A DNA stretch of 45,154 nucleotides from Pseudomonadales bacterium (GCA_031260485.1 JAIRJU010000035.1:1-45154), one strand, 5' to 3'; shown: positions 8,688-18,191, counted from the stretch's first letter. The notes: a model not told the origin generated them from the sequence alone. Numbers and translations: made by a program.

Positions 8688-10673
8688 CTACTTTTCTCCG
8701 GCGTTGCCAATCGGCCCATCTGCCACGCACACGGCAAAACTGGCATTGCGCCAGCGCTGTGTCGTTCCCAGGGCACAACTGTCGCTGCCAGCTTGCGTTT
8801 GCACCACGAAGGTCGTGATGCCATTGGCTCGCGCATAATCGGCGAATTGCTCCGGCGTTTGCAGTTGCTGCACGGCGTTGTAGCGTGGATGCCAAATCCA
8901 ATAAAACGCGGGCGACCACATGACGGCCGCGCCTTGTTTCCAATCCACCCATACTGGAGTACGCGCGTGCAATTGAAAATTGTGGTCAATGGTTACGCCG
9001 GCAAAATTGAGTGGAACGAGTACCGGCCCTGGCAGCGCTTGCGCGCGAAACCACGCGGTGGTCTCGATCCAGTCATGATCCTCCGCCGTGCGCGGCATTG
9101 CTGGCCGCGGCAGCAACCACATGACTGCCGCGTGCATCGCTACCAACAGAGTCGCCATGCTGCCGATGGCGAAGCGGCGCAGTGTGCGCTCAGATGGCGC
9201 GATATGCGCCATGTTCAGTATTTTTTGCAGTAATTCACGATGACGAACAAAACTTAGATAAGCCAGCCCAAGCAGTGGCCCAGGCAGGGTTTCCACAGCC
9301 ATGGGGGCTAACAAATTCCGCGCGGTCAACAGCGTAAGCAGCAACAAGGCGACACAGAGCGTGATCTGCTTGTCGTTCGCCGCCGTACTTTGCGAAGACA
9401 AGGCCACCGCCACAATGCACAGCACAGAGGTTCCTTGCAATAAACCATTTTCGATCAGCCAAGGAGCTTGCAATGTATAGGCTGTTATCAGCGCGAGCGC
9501 GGCAAGGGTACAAAAGATGAGTTTGGCCTGGGTGCTGCGTAGCCAGTGGATTGCGGACCAAGCGATCAACACCGGCAATAATTGACCCGCGATGCAACCG
9601 AGCAGCAAGGCGCAAGCCCGTGCTTGTTGGTTGCGATCGTCGCCTTGTAACAGTTGCTGCAAACCGGTGAGCGTCAACAGTGGAATCGCAATGACCATCA
9701 GCGCGCCGTCAACCCGCAGGAAGTGCAAATTGAAAATCGTGCGGTTGTCGAACAGGTATGGCAGCACTGCGCCAACAACGAATATCCCTGCCAGGGTGAG
9801 CAGGGCCAGCGCCCAAAAGCGCCAGCCGAATTGCCGGCAAACCAGCAGGGCCAGCAACACGATCGCCGCAAGATTCAGCACATTGGCAAAGCGTGCCGCC
9901 TCGATGAGAAAGTGGAAAGGATAATAATCACGAATGTATTCTCGAAAACTGAAGGCGTCGGCGTGTGGCGCAGAGAGGCTTGCCTGCACTATCCATACAA
10001 GCATGGGTAAGGCCACGATAACGAAAATTACCGCTGCCTGGAGTTGGGTTTTGAGGCTAGGGCGCTGCGGGTTGATCCAGGCTGCCGCCGCCAGCACACT
10101 CGCACACCAAAACCCCATGAAGGCATTGAAGGAAAATGTGAGCGCGCCCAGCGCCGCGGCCCAGCGCCAACGGCCTCGCTCGGCGCAGGCAAGCGCACCG
10201 ATGAAAAACGGCCACAGAAATGACGAGTGCGAAAGATAGTAAAAGAACACGCCATGCGCACCGACAGGCGATTCGCGCATCAGCGGTGACGCCAGCGCCA
10301 TCGTCACCACCGCCATTCGCAGCCCAAAATTGGGGGCGAGTGTGCGCAGCGCAATGAGAAGACTCAACATGCCGCCGATACGCCCAAGAATGTGAATCGC
10401 CAAGAATTCGTTGCGCAAGGCTTCTTCCGTAGCGAATAAGCGCAGTAGCCACCACAGCGCGGACGTGAAGCTGGGTAAGGTTTGATAAAACGCATCGTTC
10501 TCGAACTGCGGCAACTCATACCACCGCAACACGAAGGGAATGTGAAAAATATTGTTGGAGATGTCGAACTGAAAGCCTTCCACGGCAAGCCAGGCAGCAG
10601 CGATCAATACCGCGCCGAGAAATTCTTTACCGAGGAGACTTTTTGGCAGTGGCACTTTGGTGAGGTAAGACAA
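8688..10673 (-). CDS. Polytopic integral membrane protein (possibly GT-C-like)
   Basis: 661 aa, many hydrophobic segments, soluble C-terminal tail; next to a UbiA-family gene. Confidence 0.75.
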   Translation of the reverse strand: MSYLTKVPLPKSLLGKEFLGAVLIAAAWLAVEGFQFDISNNIFHIPFVLRWYELPQFENDAFYQTLPSFTSALWWLLRLFATEEALRNEFLAIHILGRIGGMLSLLIALRTLAPNFGLRMAVVTMALASPLMRESPVGAHGVFFYYLSHSSFLWPFFIGALACAERGRWRWAAALGALTFSFNAFMGFWCASVLAAAAWINPQRPSLKTQLQAAVIFVIVALPMLVWIVQASLSAPHADAFSFREYIRDYYPFHFLIEAARFANVLNLAAIVLLALLVCRQFGWRFWALALLTLAGIFVVGAVLPYLFDNRTIFNLHFLRVDGALMVIAIPLLTLTGLQQLLQGDDRNQQARACALLLGCIAGQLLPVLIAWSAIHWLRSTQAKLIFCTLAALALITAYTLQAPWLIENGLLQGTSVLCIVAVALSSQSTAANDKQITLCVALLLLTLLTARNLLAPMAVETLPGPLLGLAYLSFVRHRELLQKILNMAHIAPSERTLRRFAIGSMATLLVAMHAAVMWLLPRPAMPRTAEDHDWIETTAWFRAQALPGPVLVPLNFAGVTIDHNFQLHARTPVWVDWKQGAAVMWSPAFYWIWHPRYNAVQQLQTPEQFADYARANGITTFVVQTQAGSDSCALGTTQRWRNASFAVCVADGPIGNAGEK

Positions 10674-10711
10674 GGAATCGGCTACCTTCGTTTATCGTAG
10701 AGAGGGCGTGT

Positions 10712-12190
10712 TCACAGCAGCGTCAGAGGCACGAAATAGGCGATGAGCGTCACGGCGATCATGGCCACTATCGTCAAGAGGCTGTTGCGATCCTTGATCG
10801 CAAACACGATGGGGTCTTCGTGCATTTCGCCGCGGTTGGTTTTGATCCACAACCGACTGATCCAATACAGCAAGCCCACGCCAACCAGCCAGAGCAGTTC
10901 AGGTGTTGCATAGCGCTGCTCAGCAACGAGCGTGGTGACAAACAGGCCCAGCACGATCACCGAACACAAACCCGCCGCCGTACCCAAGGGCCATAGCACC
11001 GCCAGATCACCGCGGTGGTAATCACGCCCCGGCGTGCGGGTTTCACCAGGAGGTAACGCCACCAGTTCCGAACAGCGCTTCACCAGTGCCAGGCTGAAGA
11101 ACAGGAAGATCGAGAACGCCAGCAGCCAAGGACTGGTAGTGACATGAATGGCGAACGAACCCGCGAGTATGCGCAGGGTATACAACAGCGCCAGCACCAA
11201 CACATCAATCAGCATGATTTGTTTCAGTGTCCAACTGTAAACGCTCGTGATTAGCAGATACACGGCCAAGGCCAGCAGGAACTGCATACCAATCACACTC
11301 CCGAGCGCCAGAGCACCGCACAGCCCCACTGCGGCGGCCAACAAGGCCGCAGCAATGGAGATCTCGGCGCTGGCGAGCGGGCGCAAGCATTTCGTGGGAT
11401 GCCGCCGGTCGCTCTCCAGATCCCACAGATCGTTCAGCAGATAGGTGGCCGATGCGACCAGGCAAAAGGCGCAGAAACTCAGCACGCTCAGCAGTATTTT
11501 GTGTTGATCGACAAAGCCGAACGAGGTGAGCAGTGGCACGAACAACAACAGGTTCTTCGTCCACTGGTGAGCACGCAACGCACGCAGCCAGGTACCAAGC
11601 CCGGCTTGGCGATCACGGAACGTTTGTTCCACTTTGGCGCCGACTTGCCTACCTTGATAGCGCTGCACCGCAGGGCCAACCAAAATGGCCGCCACAGAAT
11701 GCGCCCAGATTTCCACATCCGCGGCGCTATCGCCGGCATAAGCGAATTGTTCACCGACCTCCTGGCGAATTGCGTCCAGTTTGGCGGCGCCCTTGAGGTT
11801 GCGCTGCTCGGTCGTGGCGAGCACTTGATCGAACAGCCCGAGGTGGTCGGCGACACTGACGGCAATCTTGTCGTGTGCGGCGGTTGCCAGCACCAAAGTG
11901 CGGCCACGCGCTTTTTGTTCGCGCAGATAATGAAGCAGGGCTTGTCGATAGGGCAGTGTCGAAGCTGAGAGATCAACCCGTTGGGCGACATGCGATTTGA
12001 ACGCCGCGCGCCCTTGGCACAACCATAGCGGCATTTGCAGCAAGCACAACGGCTCCTGCTTGATCAGTTTGAGAACGGATTCGATCAGGGTATCCGTGGG
12101 CGTCAGCGTGCCGTCAAGGTCGACCACCAACGGGGTCGGGGGGTGAACATCTGCGGACATTGCTGCCGCCTGTTCTGATTGGCTCGTCAT
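10712..12190 (-). CDS. HAD phosphatase-UbiA prenyltransferase fusion (decaprenyl-phosphate phosphoribosyltransferase-like)
   Basis: N-terminal HAD motif PLVVDLDGTLTPTDTLIES; UbiA motif NDLWDLESDRRHPTKCLRPLASAEIS; start moved to MTSQSEQAAAMSADV. Confidence 0.85.
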   Translation of the reverse strand: MTSQSEQAAAMSADVHPPTPLVVDLDGTLTPTDTLIESVLKLIKQEPLCLLQMPLWLCQGRAAFKSHVAQRVDLSASTLPYRQALLHYLREQKARGRTLVLATAAHDKIAVSVADHLGLFDQVLATTEQRNLKGAAKLDAIRQEVGEQFAYAGDSAADVEIWAHSVAAILVGPAVQRYQGRQVGAKVEQTFRDRQAGLGTWLRALRAHQWTKNLLLFVPLLTSFGFVDQHKILLSVLSFCAFCLVASATYLLNDLWDLESDRRHPTKCLRPLASAEISIAAALLAAAVGLCGALALGSVIGMQFLLALAVYLLITSVYSWTLKQIMLIDVLVLALLYTLRILAGSFAIHVTTSPWLLAFSIFLFFSLALVKRCSELVALPPGETRTPGRDYHRGDLAVLWPLGTAAGLCSVIVLGLFVTTLVAEQRYATPELLWLVGVGLLYWISRLWIKTNRGEMHEDPIVFAIKDRNSLLTIVAMIAVTLIAYFVPLTLL

Positions 12191-12270
12191 AGGAGTGCAG
12201 CCATTGCGATGTAAGCTGGCGGCATTCTCTTTTATATGGTTAGGGCCGGCAATAGCGAAATCCCCGGCTA

Positions 12271-12478
12271 GCATCCACGCTACGACGCCGTGCGGCACCT
12301 GCAAGCGCCGGAGCAATTCGCCGATTATGCGCGAGCCAATGGCATCACGACCTTCGTGGTGCAAACGCAAGCTGACAGTGATAGTTGCGCACAGGGAACG
12401 GCACAGCGCTGGCGCAATGCCAGTTTTGCTGTATACGTAACAAGCGGATTGATTGACAAGACTGGGGAAAATTAGAGG
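12271..12478 (+). pseudogene. Inverted duplicate of the 3' end of the 8688-10673 gene (copy B)
   Basis: HPRYDAVRHLQAPEQFADYARANGITTFVVQTQADSDSCAQGTAQRWRNASFAVYVTSGLIDKTGEN* aligns without gaps to the C-terminus of the 661-aa protein (about 52 of 67 residues identical by eye). Confidence 0.9.
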
Positions 12479-12505
12479 GCTACGTATAAAAATCCGTTTA
12501 CGGTC

Positions 12506-12550
12506 TTGCGTATTTTCTGGGTCATACAAAGATACGCAATGGAATGACCC
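12506..12550. other. Two interlocked inverted repeats (H-type pseudoknot topology)
   Basis: TTGCGTAT(12506-12513)...GGGTCAT(12519-12525)...ATACGCAA(12532-12539)...ATGACCC(12544-12550). Confidence 0.6.
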
Positions 12551-12595
12551 TGATAGGCGTGGCCATAGCCTGCGGGAGTGGGCGGCAAAAATAGA

Positions 12596-12625
12596 TTGAC
12601 TTTTCTAATACACATAAAATATAAA
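12596..12625 (+). promoter_or_regulatory. Putative sigma70 promoter for the cassette-1 operon
   Basis: TTGACT - 18 nt - TATAAA in AT-rich sequence upstream of 12725. Confidence 0.55.
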
Positions 12626-12724
12626 TTTAAGCACTGCCATTTATTAGGAGTGCATCACGTAAGTCTGTGTTGTGAAGTGGATGGCAGCAGGGTAGTTTCG
12701 CTAACTTTAAGGTTGAGAAAAGAT

Positions 12725-13099
12725 ATGAGAAAAAAACTGAAAAGCTTGTGTATAGTGTTTGCGGTTCTTGCTACACCTTTCGCATTTTCCCAAGAGAGAC
12801 AGGAAGATTCATTGGAGGTTGTGGCGACAATTGTGGAACAAGCAGTGCCGCCTGAGAGCATTGCAGATGCGTTTATCGAGTTTACGCCTAGTAGAGCTAC
12901 GCTCGTAGTTAGCAGGGAAGACCAGTTATTGGAAGGAAAGGTAGATCTCGTGTGGGGAGCCAATCCCCAGACGATAATCATTCCTGCAAACACCATGATT
13001 CGCGCCTTGGAAGCTGAAGTCACTGTTGAGATGTACGTGAAGAAATTTCCAGATCGCGATGCGTATTATCCAATCTATATGGCTCCCCGCTCACGTTGA
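12725..13099 (+). CDS. Small exported protein of unknown function
   Basis: Signal peptide MRKKLKSLCIVFAVLATPFAFSQ; lower GC than surroundings; 11-bp gap to next gene. Confidence 0.7.
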   Translation: MRKKLKSLCIVFAVLATPFAFSQERQEDSLEVVATIVEQAVPPESIADAFIEFTPSRATLVVSREDQLLEGKVDLVWGANPQTIIIPANTMIRALEAEVTVEMYVKKFPDRDAYYPIYMAPRSR

Positions 13100-13110
13100 G
13101 GAATAGAAAC

Positions 13111-13791
13111 ATGAAAAAAAGAACCCTTGTATTTACTTCAATGATGCTTGTTCCAGCTTTGAGTTTTGCCAGTTCGTGCCCTTGGGTTGGGGTTGGCACT
13201 CTCGCTATGGGCACTAATTTTAAAGTAGGACCTACTGTACGCAGTAATATTGATATCAATCCGAATGTGGTGACAGCCTTGTATGCCGCTCGTGAGGAGT
13301 GGGGCAAAACGAGGGCTGTTGGTCGAATAGGAGATGCCTGGGGTGGAGCGGGCACGGTGGCAAGTGATTGCCCCTCTGGCACAGAGAATATGCTTGGCGC
13401 CCTTAGTTTTGCAACGAGCGGTTGCTCGGCTGTGAGTGGCTCTTCTAGTTTGGCAGTTACCATTGTGTACGGCTCTGGTAAAAGAGCGGTTCTTCTAAAT
13501 ATGGATTATCCCTGGTCTGCCCTCCCTATCCCGAACGTTGTGGATTCCAGTGGGTATTATGATTTGCAGAGTACTTTGACGCACGAATTCGGGCATCTGC
13601 TTGGGATAGACCATCAATACGGGGGTGTTTGTTATGCTACGGTCGCACCCACTTGTGCCGCTAACGCAAGTAAGGAAACAATGTCTCCAAGCGGGGCTCC
13701 AATGTTCGTGAGTGCATATGGAGGTGGATCTGAAACTTGCCGCAGAAGCATTGAGCCTAATGATGCCGCCACTGCCAATGCTCTCTATTAG
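13111..13791 (+). CDS. Exported metzincin-type (matrixin-like) zinc metalloprotease
   Basis: Signal peptide MKKRTLVFTSMMLVPALSFAS; zinc motif HEFGHLLGIDH; downstream Met-turn-like KETMSPSG. Confidence 0.8.
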   Translation: MKKRTLVFTSMMLVPALSFASSCPWVGVGTLAMGTNFKVGPTVRSNIDINPNVVTALYAAREEWGKTRAVGRIGDAWGGAGTVASDCPSGTENMLGALSFATSGCSAVSGSSSLAVTIVYGSGKRAVLLNMDYPWSALPIPNVVDSSGYYDLQSTLTHEFGHLLGIDHQYGGVCYATVAPTCAANASKETMSPSGAPMFVSAYGGGSETCRRSIEPNDAATANALY

Positions 13792-13888
13792 GGGTAACGG
13801 TAGATGACTAAAATAGACACCCCTGACCCAAGACCAAAGCGCAAATTTTTGAGCGAAACGTTCTGATCGGGAAAATTATGAAGAAGAA

Positions 13889-13920
13889 ATCGCAGGCGGT
13901 GTTGGATAACCGCTTGCGAT
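13889..13920. repeat. 12-bp stem-loop ATCGCAGGCGGT-GTTGGATA-ACCGCTTGCGAT
   Basis: Stem with one G-T wobble; no T-run follows. Confidence 0.6.
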
Positions 13921-13966
13921 GCTCTCTATGGGCGCTTTCTTCGTGTAAGACCAGAGCGCTCTCTCA

Positions 13967-14092
13967 AGGGAGCACACAGCGCTGACGCAATGCCAGTTTC
14001 GCCGTGTGTATAACAGGTAGATCGGTTACCAGGGACCCTATCTGCTCGACGCAGTGCCGTTTCTGGCCTTGTGCGCCGTATTGTGTAGCGCT
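13967..14092 (+). pseudogene. Second relic (copy C): end of the 661-aa gene 3' region followed by the 8557-8676-like fragment
   Basis: CACAGCGCTGACGCAATGCCAGTTTCGCCGTGTG matches copy B CACAGCGCTGGCGCAATGCCAGTTTTGCTGTATA; then CTCGACGCAGTGCCGTTTCTGG matches the reverse complement of 8590-8615. Confidence 0.75.
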
Positions 14093-14162
14093 GGACGGAT
14101 TTCATCGTCTTGACACACCAACAGATGAAATCCGCGCGGCGCTCCTTTACACTCCAGCCCCC

Positions 14163-14408
14163 ATGAAACAGAACAAACCCTTGCAAGTCCCGTCTACCCA
14201 AACAATTCTCCTGGTTTTCGCCGGTATTCTGCTGCTGGTGCCTATCGTGGCGCTGCTGTGGGTGAAGGGCTACGCCAGAGTGGAACCCACCTTGCTGGGT
14301 TTTCCGTTCTTCATCTGGTACCAGTTTTTGTGGGTGATCCTGTGCTCGCTCTACACTCTGGCCGCCCATGCTTGCGTGCGTCGCGCGCGCCCACGCAAGC
14401 GTAAATAA
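14163..14408 (+). CDS. Small membrane protein, DUF3311-like
   Basis: Two hydrophobic helices; directly upstream of an SSS transporter. Confidence 0.75.
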   Translation: MKQNKPLQVPSTQTILLVFAGILLLVPIVALLWVKGYARVEPTLLGFPFFIWYQFLWVILCSLYTLAAHACVRRARPRKRK

Positions 14409-14423
14409 GAAGGAAACTCCCTG

Positions 14424-16043
14424 ATGAATGGCGGTATCAATTACACCGCGCTGGCGGTACTTGTCGGCCTCTTTTTGCTCGTCACCGTGCTGGGCTTTTG
14501 GGCTGCCAACTGGCGCAAGGGCACGCATCTGGAAAGCCTCGACGAATGGGGCCTGGGCGGGCGTCGCTTTGGCACCTGGGTTACGTGGTTTCTGCTGGGT
14601 GGCGATCTCTATACCGCTTACACCTTCATCGCGGTGCCCGCTGCGATGTTCGCCCTCGGCGCGGTAAATGGTTTCTTCGCCGTGCCCTATACCATCATTC
14701 TCTATCCCATCATCTTCTTTTACATGGCGCGGCTGTGGTCGGTGAGCCATCGCCATGGTTATGTCACCTCCGCTGATTTCGTGCGGGGCCGCTACGGTTC
14801 GCGCGTGCTGTCGCTGGCGATGTCGGTGACAGGCATTCTGGCCACGATGCCGTACATCGCCTTGCAGTTGGTGGGCATTCAGGCGGTGCTTGAGGTCATC
14901 GGCCTCGGCGGCACGGACAATGTCATCGCCAAGGATTTGCCGCTGTTCATCGCCTTCGCGCTGCTCGCCGCCTATACCTACTCGGCAGGATTGCGCGCGC
15001 CCGCGGTGATCGCGTTCGTGAAAGACGCGCTGATTTATATCGTCATCATCGTCGCCGTGATTTATCTGCCCGCGAAAGTTGGCGGCTGGGCGCATGTGTT
15101 CGAGGCGGCGCGGGAGAAAATGGAAAGTATCAATCCGCAAACCGGCGCACCCACTGGCGTGTTCGTGCCACAGAGCAATACCTATTGGGCCTACGCGACG
15201 CTGGCGCTGGGTTCAGCGCTGGCGCTATTCATGTATCCGCATTCGATCACCGCGGCGCTGTCGTCCAAGAGCCGCGACACCATCCGCCGCAACGCCACCA
15301 TTCTGCCCGCTTACAGTTTCGTGCTGGGGCTCTTGGCGCTGCTCGGCTGGGTGGCGATTGCCGCCGGTACGCAACCGATCGGTCTGGATGGCAAGCCCAA
15401 TGCGCAGTTGGTGATTCCGCAACTTTTTGCAGATTCCTTTCCGGCCTGGTTCGCCGGCGTCGCCTTCGCGGCGGTGGCCATCGGCGCCTTGGTGCCGGCC
15501 GCCATCATGTCGATCGCTGCCGCCAACACCTTCACCCGCAATATTTACAAGGAATGGCTGAATCCCCACGCCTCTCACGCCGAAGAAGCCAAGGTATCGA
15601 AGCTGGTATCGCTCTTGGTAAAGGGCTTTGCGCTGATCTTCGTGTTGGTGCTGGATAAACAGAACGCCATCAACTTTCAACTGCTGGGCGGCATCTGGAT
15701 TCTGCAAACCTTCCCGGCAATCGTGTTCGGCCTTTACACGCGCTGGTTCCACCGCCGGGGCCTTTTGGCCGGCTGGGCCGTGGGCATGATTTACGGCACA
15801 GTGACCGCCTACAACGTGGTGAACCCACTGACCGGCGGCCACTTCGCGGGCTCCGTGGCGATGATTCCGCTGATCGGCAAAATCGGCTACATCGCGCTGA
15901 CCGCATTCGCGCTCAACGCGCTGGTTTCCACCGTGGTGACGGTGGCGCTGGATTTAGCCAAGGTGCCGCGCGGTGAGGATGAAACCCACGAGGGGGATTA
16001 CTTTGCCGATGAAGGCGATCCGCGTGTGGTGAAACAGGGATAA
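14424..16043 (+). CDS. Sodium:solute symporter (SSS) family protein
   Basis: Multi-TM; LESLDEWGLGGRRFGTWVTWFLLGGDLYTAYTFIAVPAAMFALGA, SAGLRAPAVIAFVKDALIY. Confidence 0.9.
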   Translation: MNGGINYTALAVLVGLFLLVTVLGFWAANWRKGTHLESLDEWGLGGRRFGTWVTWFLLGGDLYTAYTFIAVPAAMFALGAVNGFFAVPYTIILYPIIFFYMARLWSVSHRHGYVTSADFVRGRYGSRVLSLAMSVTGILATMPYIALQLVGIQAVLEVIGLGGTDNVIAKDLPLFIAFALLAAYTYSAGLRAPAVIAFVKDALIYIVIIVAVIYLPAKVGGWAHVFEAAREKMESINPQTGAPTGVFVPQSNTYWAYATLALGSALALFMYPHSITAALSSKSRDTIRRNATILPAYSFVLGLLALLGWVAIAAGTQPIGLDGKPNAQLVIPQLFADSFPAWFAGVAFAAVAIGALVPAAIMSIAAANTFTRNIYKEWLNPHASHAEEAKVSKLVSLLVKGFALIFVLVLDKQNAINFQLLGGIWILQTFPAIVFGLYTRWFHRRGLLAGWAVGMIYGTVTAYNVVNPLTGGHFAGSVAMIPLIGKIGYIALTAFALNALVSTVVTVALDLAKVPRGEDETHEGDYFADEGDPRVVKQG

Positions 16044-16055
16044 GACGCAACTCCA

Positions 16056-18191
16056 TCAACGCGCTGCCGCTGCGCTCAGATCCGCTCTGGCCTTCTGCCG
16101 AATGTAGTGCTGAATATCCTCCAACTGCGTATCGCTCAACTCGGGGAAAGGCGGCATCCCGCGGGTGCTTAGCGAACCGTCGCGCAGCACTTGAGCGGTG
16201 GCTGGGAACGACAGCAGCACCGCAGAGGCGCGCAGATCGGGCGCGGCGCCGCCGGCCACGGCGCCAGGGCCATGGCATAGCGTACAGCGGCTATATTCGC
16301 GGGCGCCGCGTTGTGCTTTGGTGGCATCGACCTGAAACTCCGGCGCGTCCAGCGGCTGCGCCTGTTGGCGAGGCGGCGTCGGCGGCAATGCGGTTTGGCC
16401 GTCGAGCACGAAGGTCAACAAGCGGCGCGGGTGAATGCGCGGATCCCAGCCAAACTGCGCCGCCAGGGCGCCGCCTGCCGTCGAGCCGCCTGGCGGCCCG
16501 GCGGTGATCGTCACATACTGCTTGCCGCCCGCGCTGTAGGTGATGGGCACGCCGGTGGCGGCAACGCCGGCAAAGAATGACCATAAGTCTTTGCCGTCTT
16601 GCGCCGAGTAGGCATGAAAGTAACCATCGGCCAGCCCCTGGAATACCAGATCGCCCGCCGTCGCCAGCGTGCCGCCGTTGGAAATGCCTGGCGTTTCGAT
16701 TTGCCACACCGTGCGCCGCGCCAGCGGATCCCATGCGCGCAATATGCTGTATCCCGCCTCTACCGGCTTGGCGCCGGGGTTGTCTGGCACTTCGCCGCTA
16801 CGCACCCCCATGCCGGTGAAATCGCCGGTTTGCAGGCGCGGGCTGAAGTTTTCGCGGTCCACGCCCGAATCACCAAAGACACTCGACATTTCCAGCGTCG
16901 GTATATACACGTAGCCGGTGCGCGGACTGTAAGACTGCGGCAACCACGGATGCACGGCTTGCACGCTCGGCCATAGCCGGATGCTGTTGTTCTCGTAGCG
17001 CGCGCCCGGCGCCAGCACCGGGCGGCCTGTTGTCAGATCCACGCGCTCGGCCCAGGTTACCGTGCCCAGCTTGTCGGCAGCCAGCAGCTTGCCGTCGGCG
17101 CGATCGAGGAGATAGATGAAGCCATTTTTGTCCGCGTGCACGATAACCTTGTGATCCTGCCCTTCGATGCGGAGAGTCGCCAAACTCAGGTCCGAGGTGG
17201 CATCGTAGTCCCAGGAATCGCCTGGCGTAACCTGATAATGCCAGACATAACGGCCCGTATCGGCCTCCAGCGCCACGATCGAGGCGATGAACAGGTTGTC
17301 GCCGCCGCCAGGGCTGCGCAGTTTCCAGTTCATCGGCAGGCCATTGCCGGTGCCGATGTAGAGGCGGTTGAAATCCGGGTCATAGGTGATGGCGTGCCAT
17401 ACCGCGCCGCCACCGCCATATTTCCACCACTCGCCATCCCAGGTGGCGCGCGCCAGGTCCATGACGCTATCCGAGGCCGCGCCATCGACAATGCCCTCCT
17501 GGCCCGGCACGGTGTAGAAACGCCACACTTGTTGGCCGGTTTCAGCATCGTAAGCGCTCACGTAGCCGCGCAGCGGGCTGAAATCAGCGCCAGCAAAGCC
17601 GATGATGATCTTGCCGTTGAAGGCGCGCGGCGGACCATTGATGGTGGCGCCATTTTCAGGATCGACGGTCTGCACGCTCCACACCAGCGCGCCGCTCTTG
17701 GCATCGAGCGCAATCAAGCGGCCATCGCTGGTACCGGCGTAGACCTTGCCCTGCCAAAAAGCGATGCCGTGTATGCCCCAGGCGGTGCGCAGCTTGGCGG
17801 GATTCTGCTGCATGGCCTGCGCATCGTAGCGCCACAAGACCTCGCCGCTTTGCGCCGCTACCGCCTGCACGATGCCGTGGCCCGCACCGAGGTAGATCAC
17901 GCCATCCACCGCCAGCGGCGCAGTAATGGAATTGGTGACATCCAGATCCAGCGACCAGGCCAAACCCAGCCGAGCAACCGTGGCGGTGTCGATGTCGCGC
18001 AAGGGGCTGTAGTGGGTCTCGCCAAAGGTGCGCCCGAAGGCGGGCCAGTTGCGCCCGTCGGCATCGTCATTGAGTGCGGCATTGTCGATGACACTGCCGA
18101 TAGCCTGCGTGTCGATGCTCTGCGCCTCTGCGGCAACGCCAGCAAGGCTCAGCGCAGCGCCCAGCAAAATATCCAGCACACGCAACTTCAC
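16056..18191 (-). CDS. PQQ-dependent alcohol dehydrogenase with C-terminal cytochrome c domain
   Basis: Quinoprotein motifs (DGVIYLGAGHGIVQAVAAQSGEVLWRYDA; GDSWDYDATSDLSL) and C-terminal CTLCHG heme motif. Confidence 0.92.
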   Translation of the reverse strand: MKLRVLDILLGAALSLAGVAAEAQSIDTQAIGSVIDNAALNDDADGRNWPAFGRTFGETHYSPLRDIDTATVARLGLAWSLDLDVTNSITAPLAVDGVIYLGAGHGIVQAVAAQSGEVLWRYDAQAMQQNPAKLRTAWGIHGIAFWQGKVYAGTSDGRLIALDAKSGALVWSVQTVDPENGATINGPPRAFNGKIIIGFAGADFSPLRGYVSAYDAETGQQVWRFYTVPGQEGIVDGAASDSVMDLARATWDGEWWKYGGGGAVWHAITYDPDFNRLYIGTGNGLPMNWKLRSPGGGDNLFIASIVALEADTGRYVWHYQVTPGDSWDYDATSDLSLATLRIEGQDHKVIVHADKNGFIYLLDRADGKLLAADKLGTVTWAERVDLTTGRPVLAPGARYENNSIRLWPSVQAVHPWLPQSYSPRTGYVYIPTLEMSSVFGDSGVDRENFSPRLQTGDFTGMGVRSGEVPDNPGAKPVEAGYSILRAWDPLARRTVWQIETPGISNGGTLATAGDLVFQGLADGYFHAYSAQDGKDLWSFFAGVAATGVPITYSAGGKQYVTITAGPPGGSTAGGALAAQFGWDPRIHPRRLLTFVLDGQTALPPTPPRQQAQPLDAPEFQVDATKAQRGAREYSRCTLCHGPGAVAGGAAPDLRASAVLLSFPATAQVLRDGSLSTRGMPPFPELSDTQLEDIQHYIRQKARADLSAAAAR

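Noticed and set aside
12190-12529. N-terminal 113-residue extension of the HAD-UbiA ORF
   Set aside because: Overlaps copy B on the opposite strand and lacks coding character; the HAD domain begins shortly after the internal Met at 12190.
13926-15140. 404-aa minus-strand ORF
   Set aside because: Antisense shadow of the SSS transporter and DUF3311 genes; low-complexity His/Gln/Arg-rich translation.
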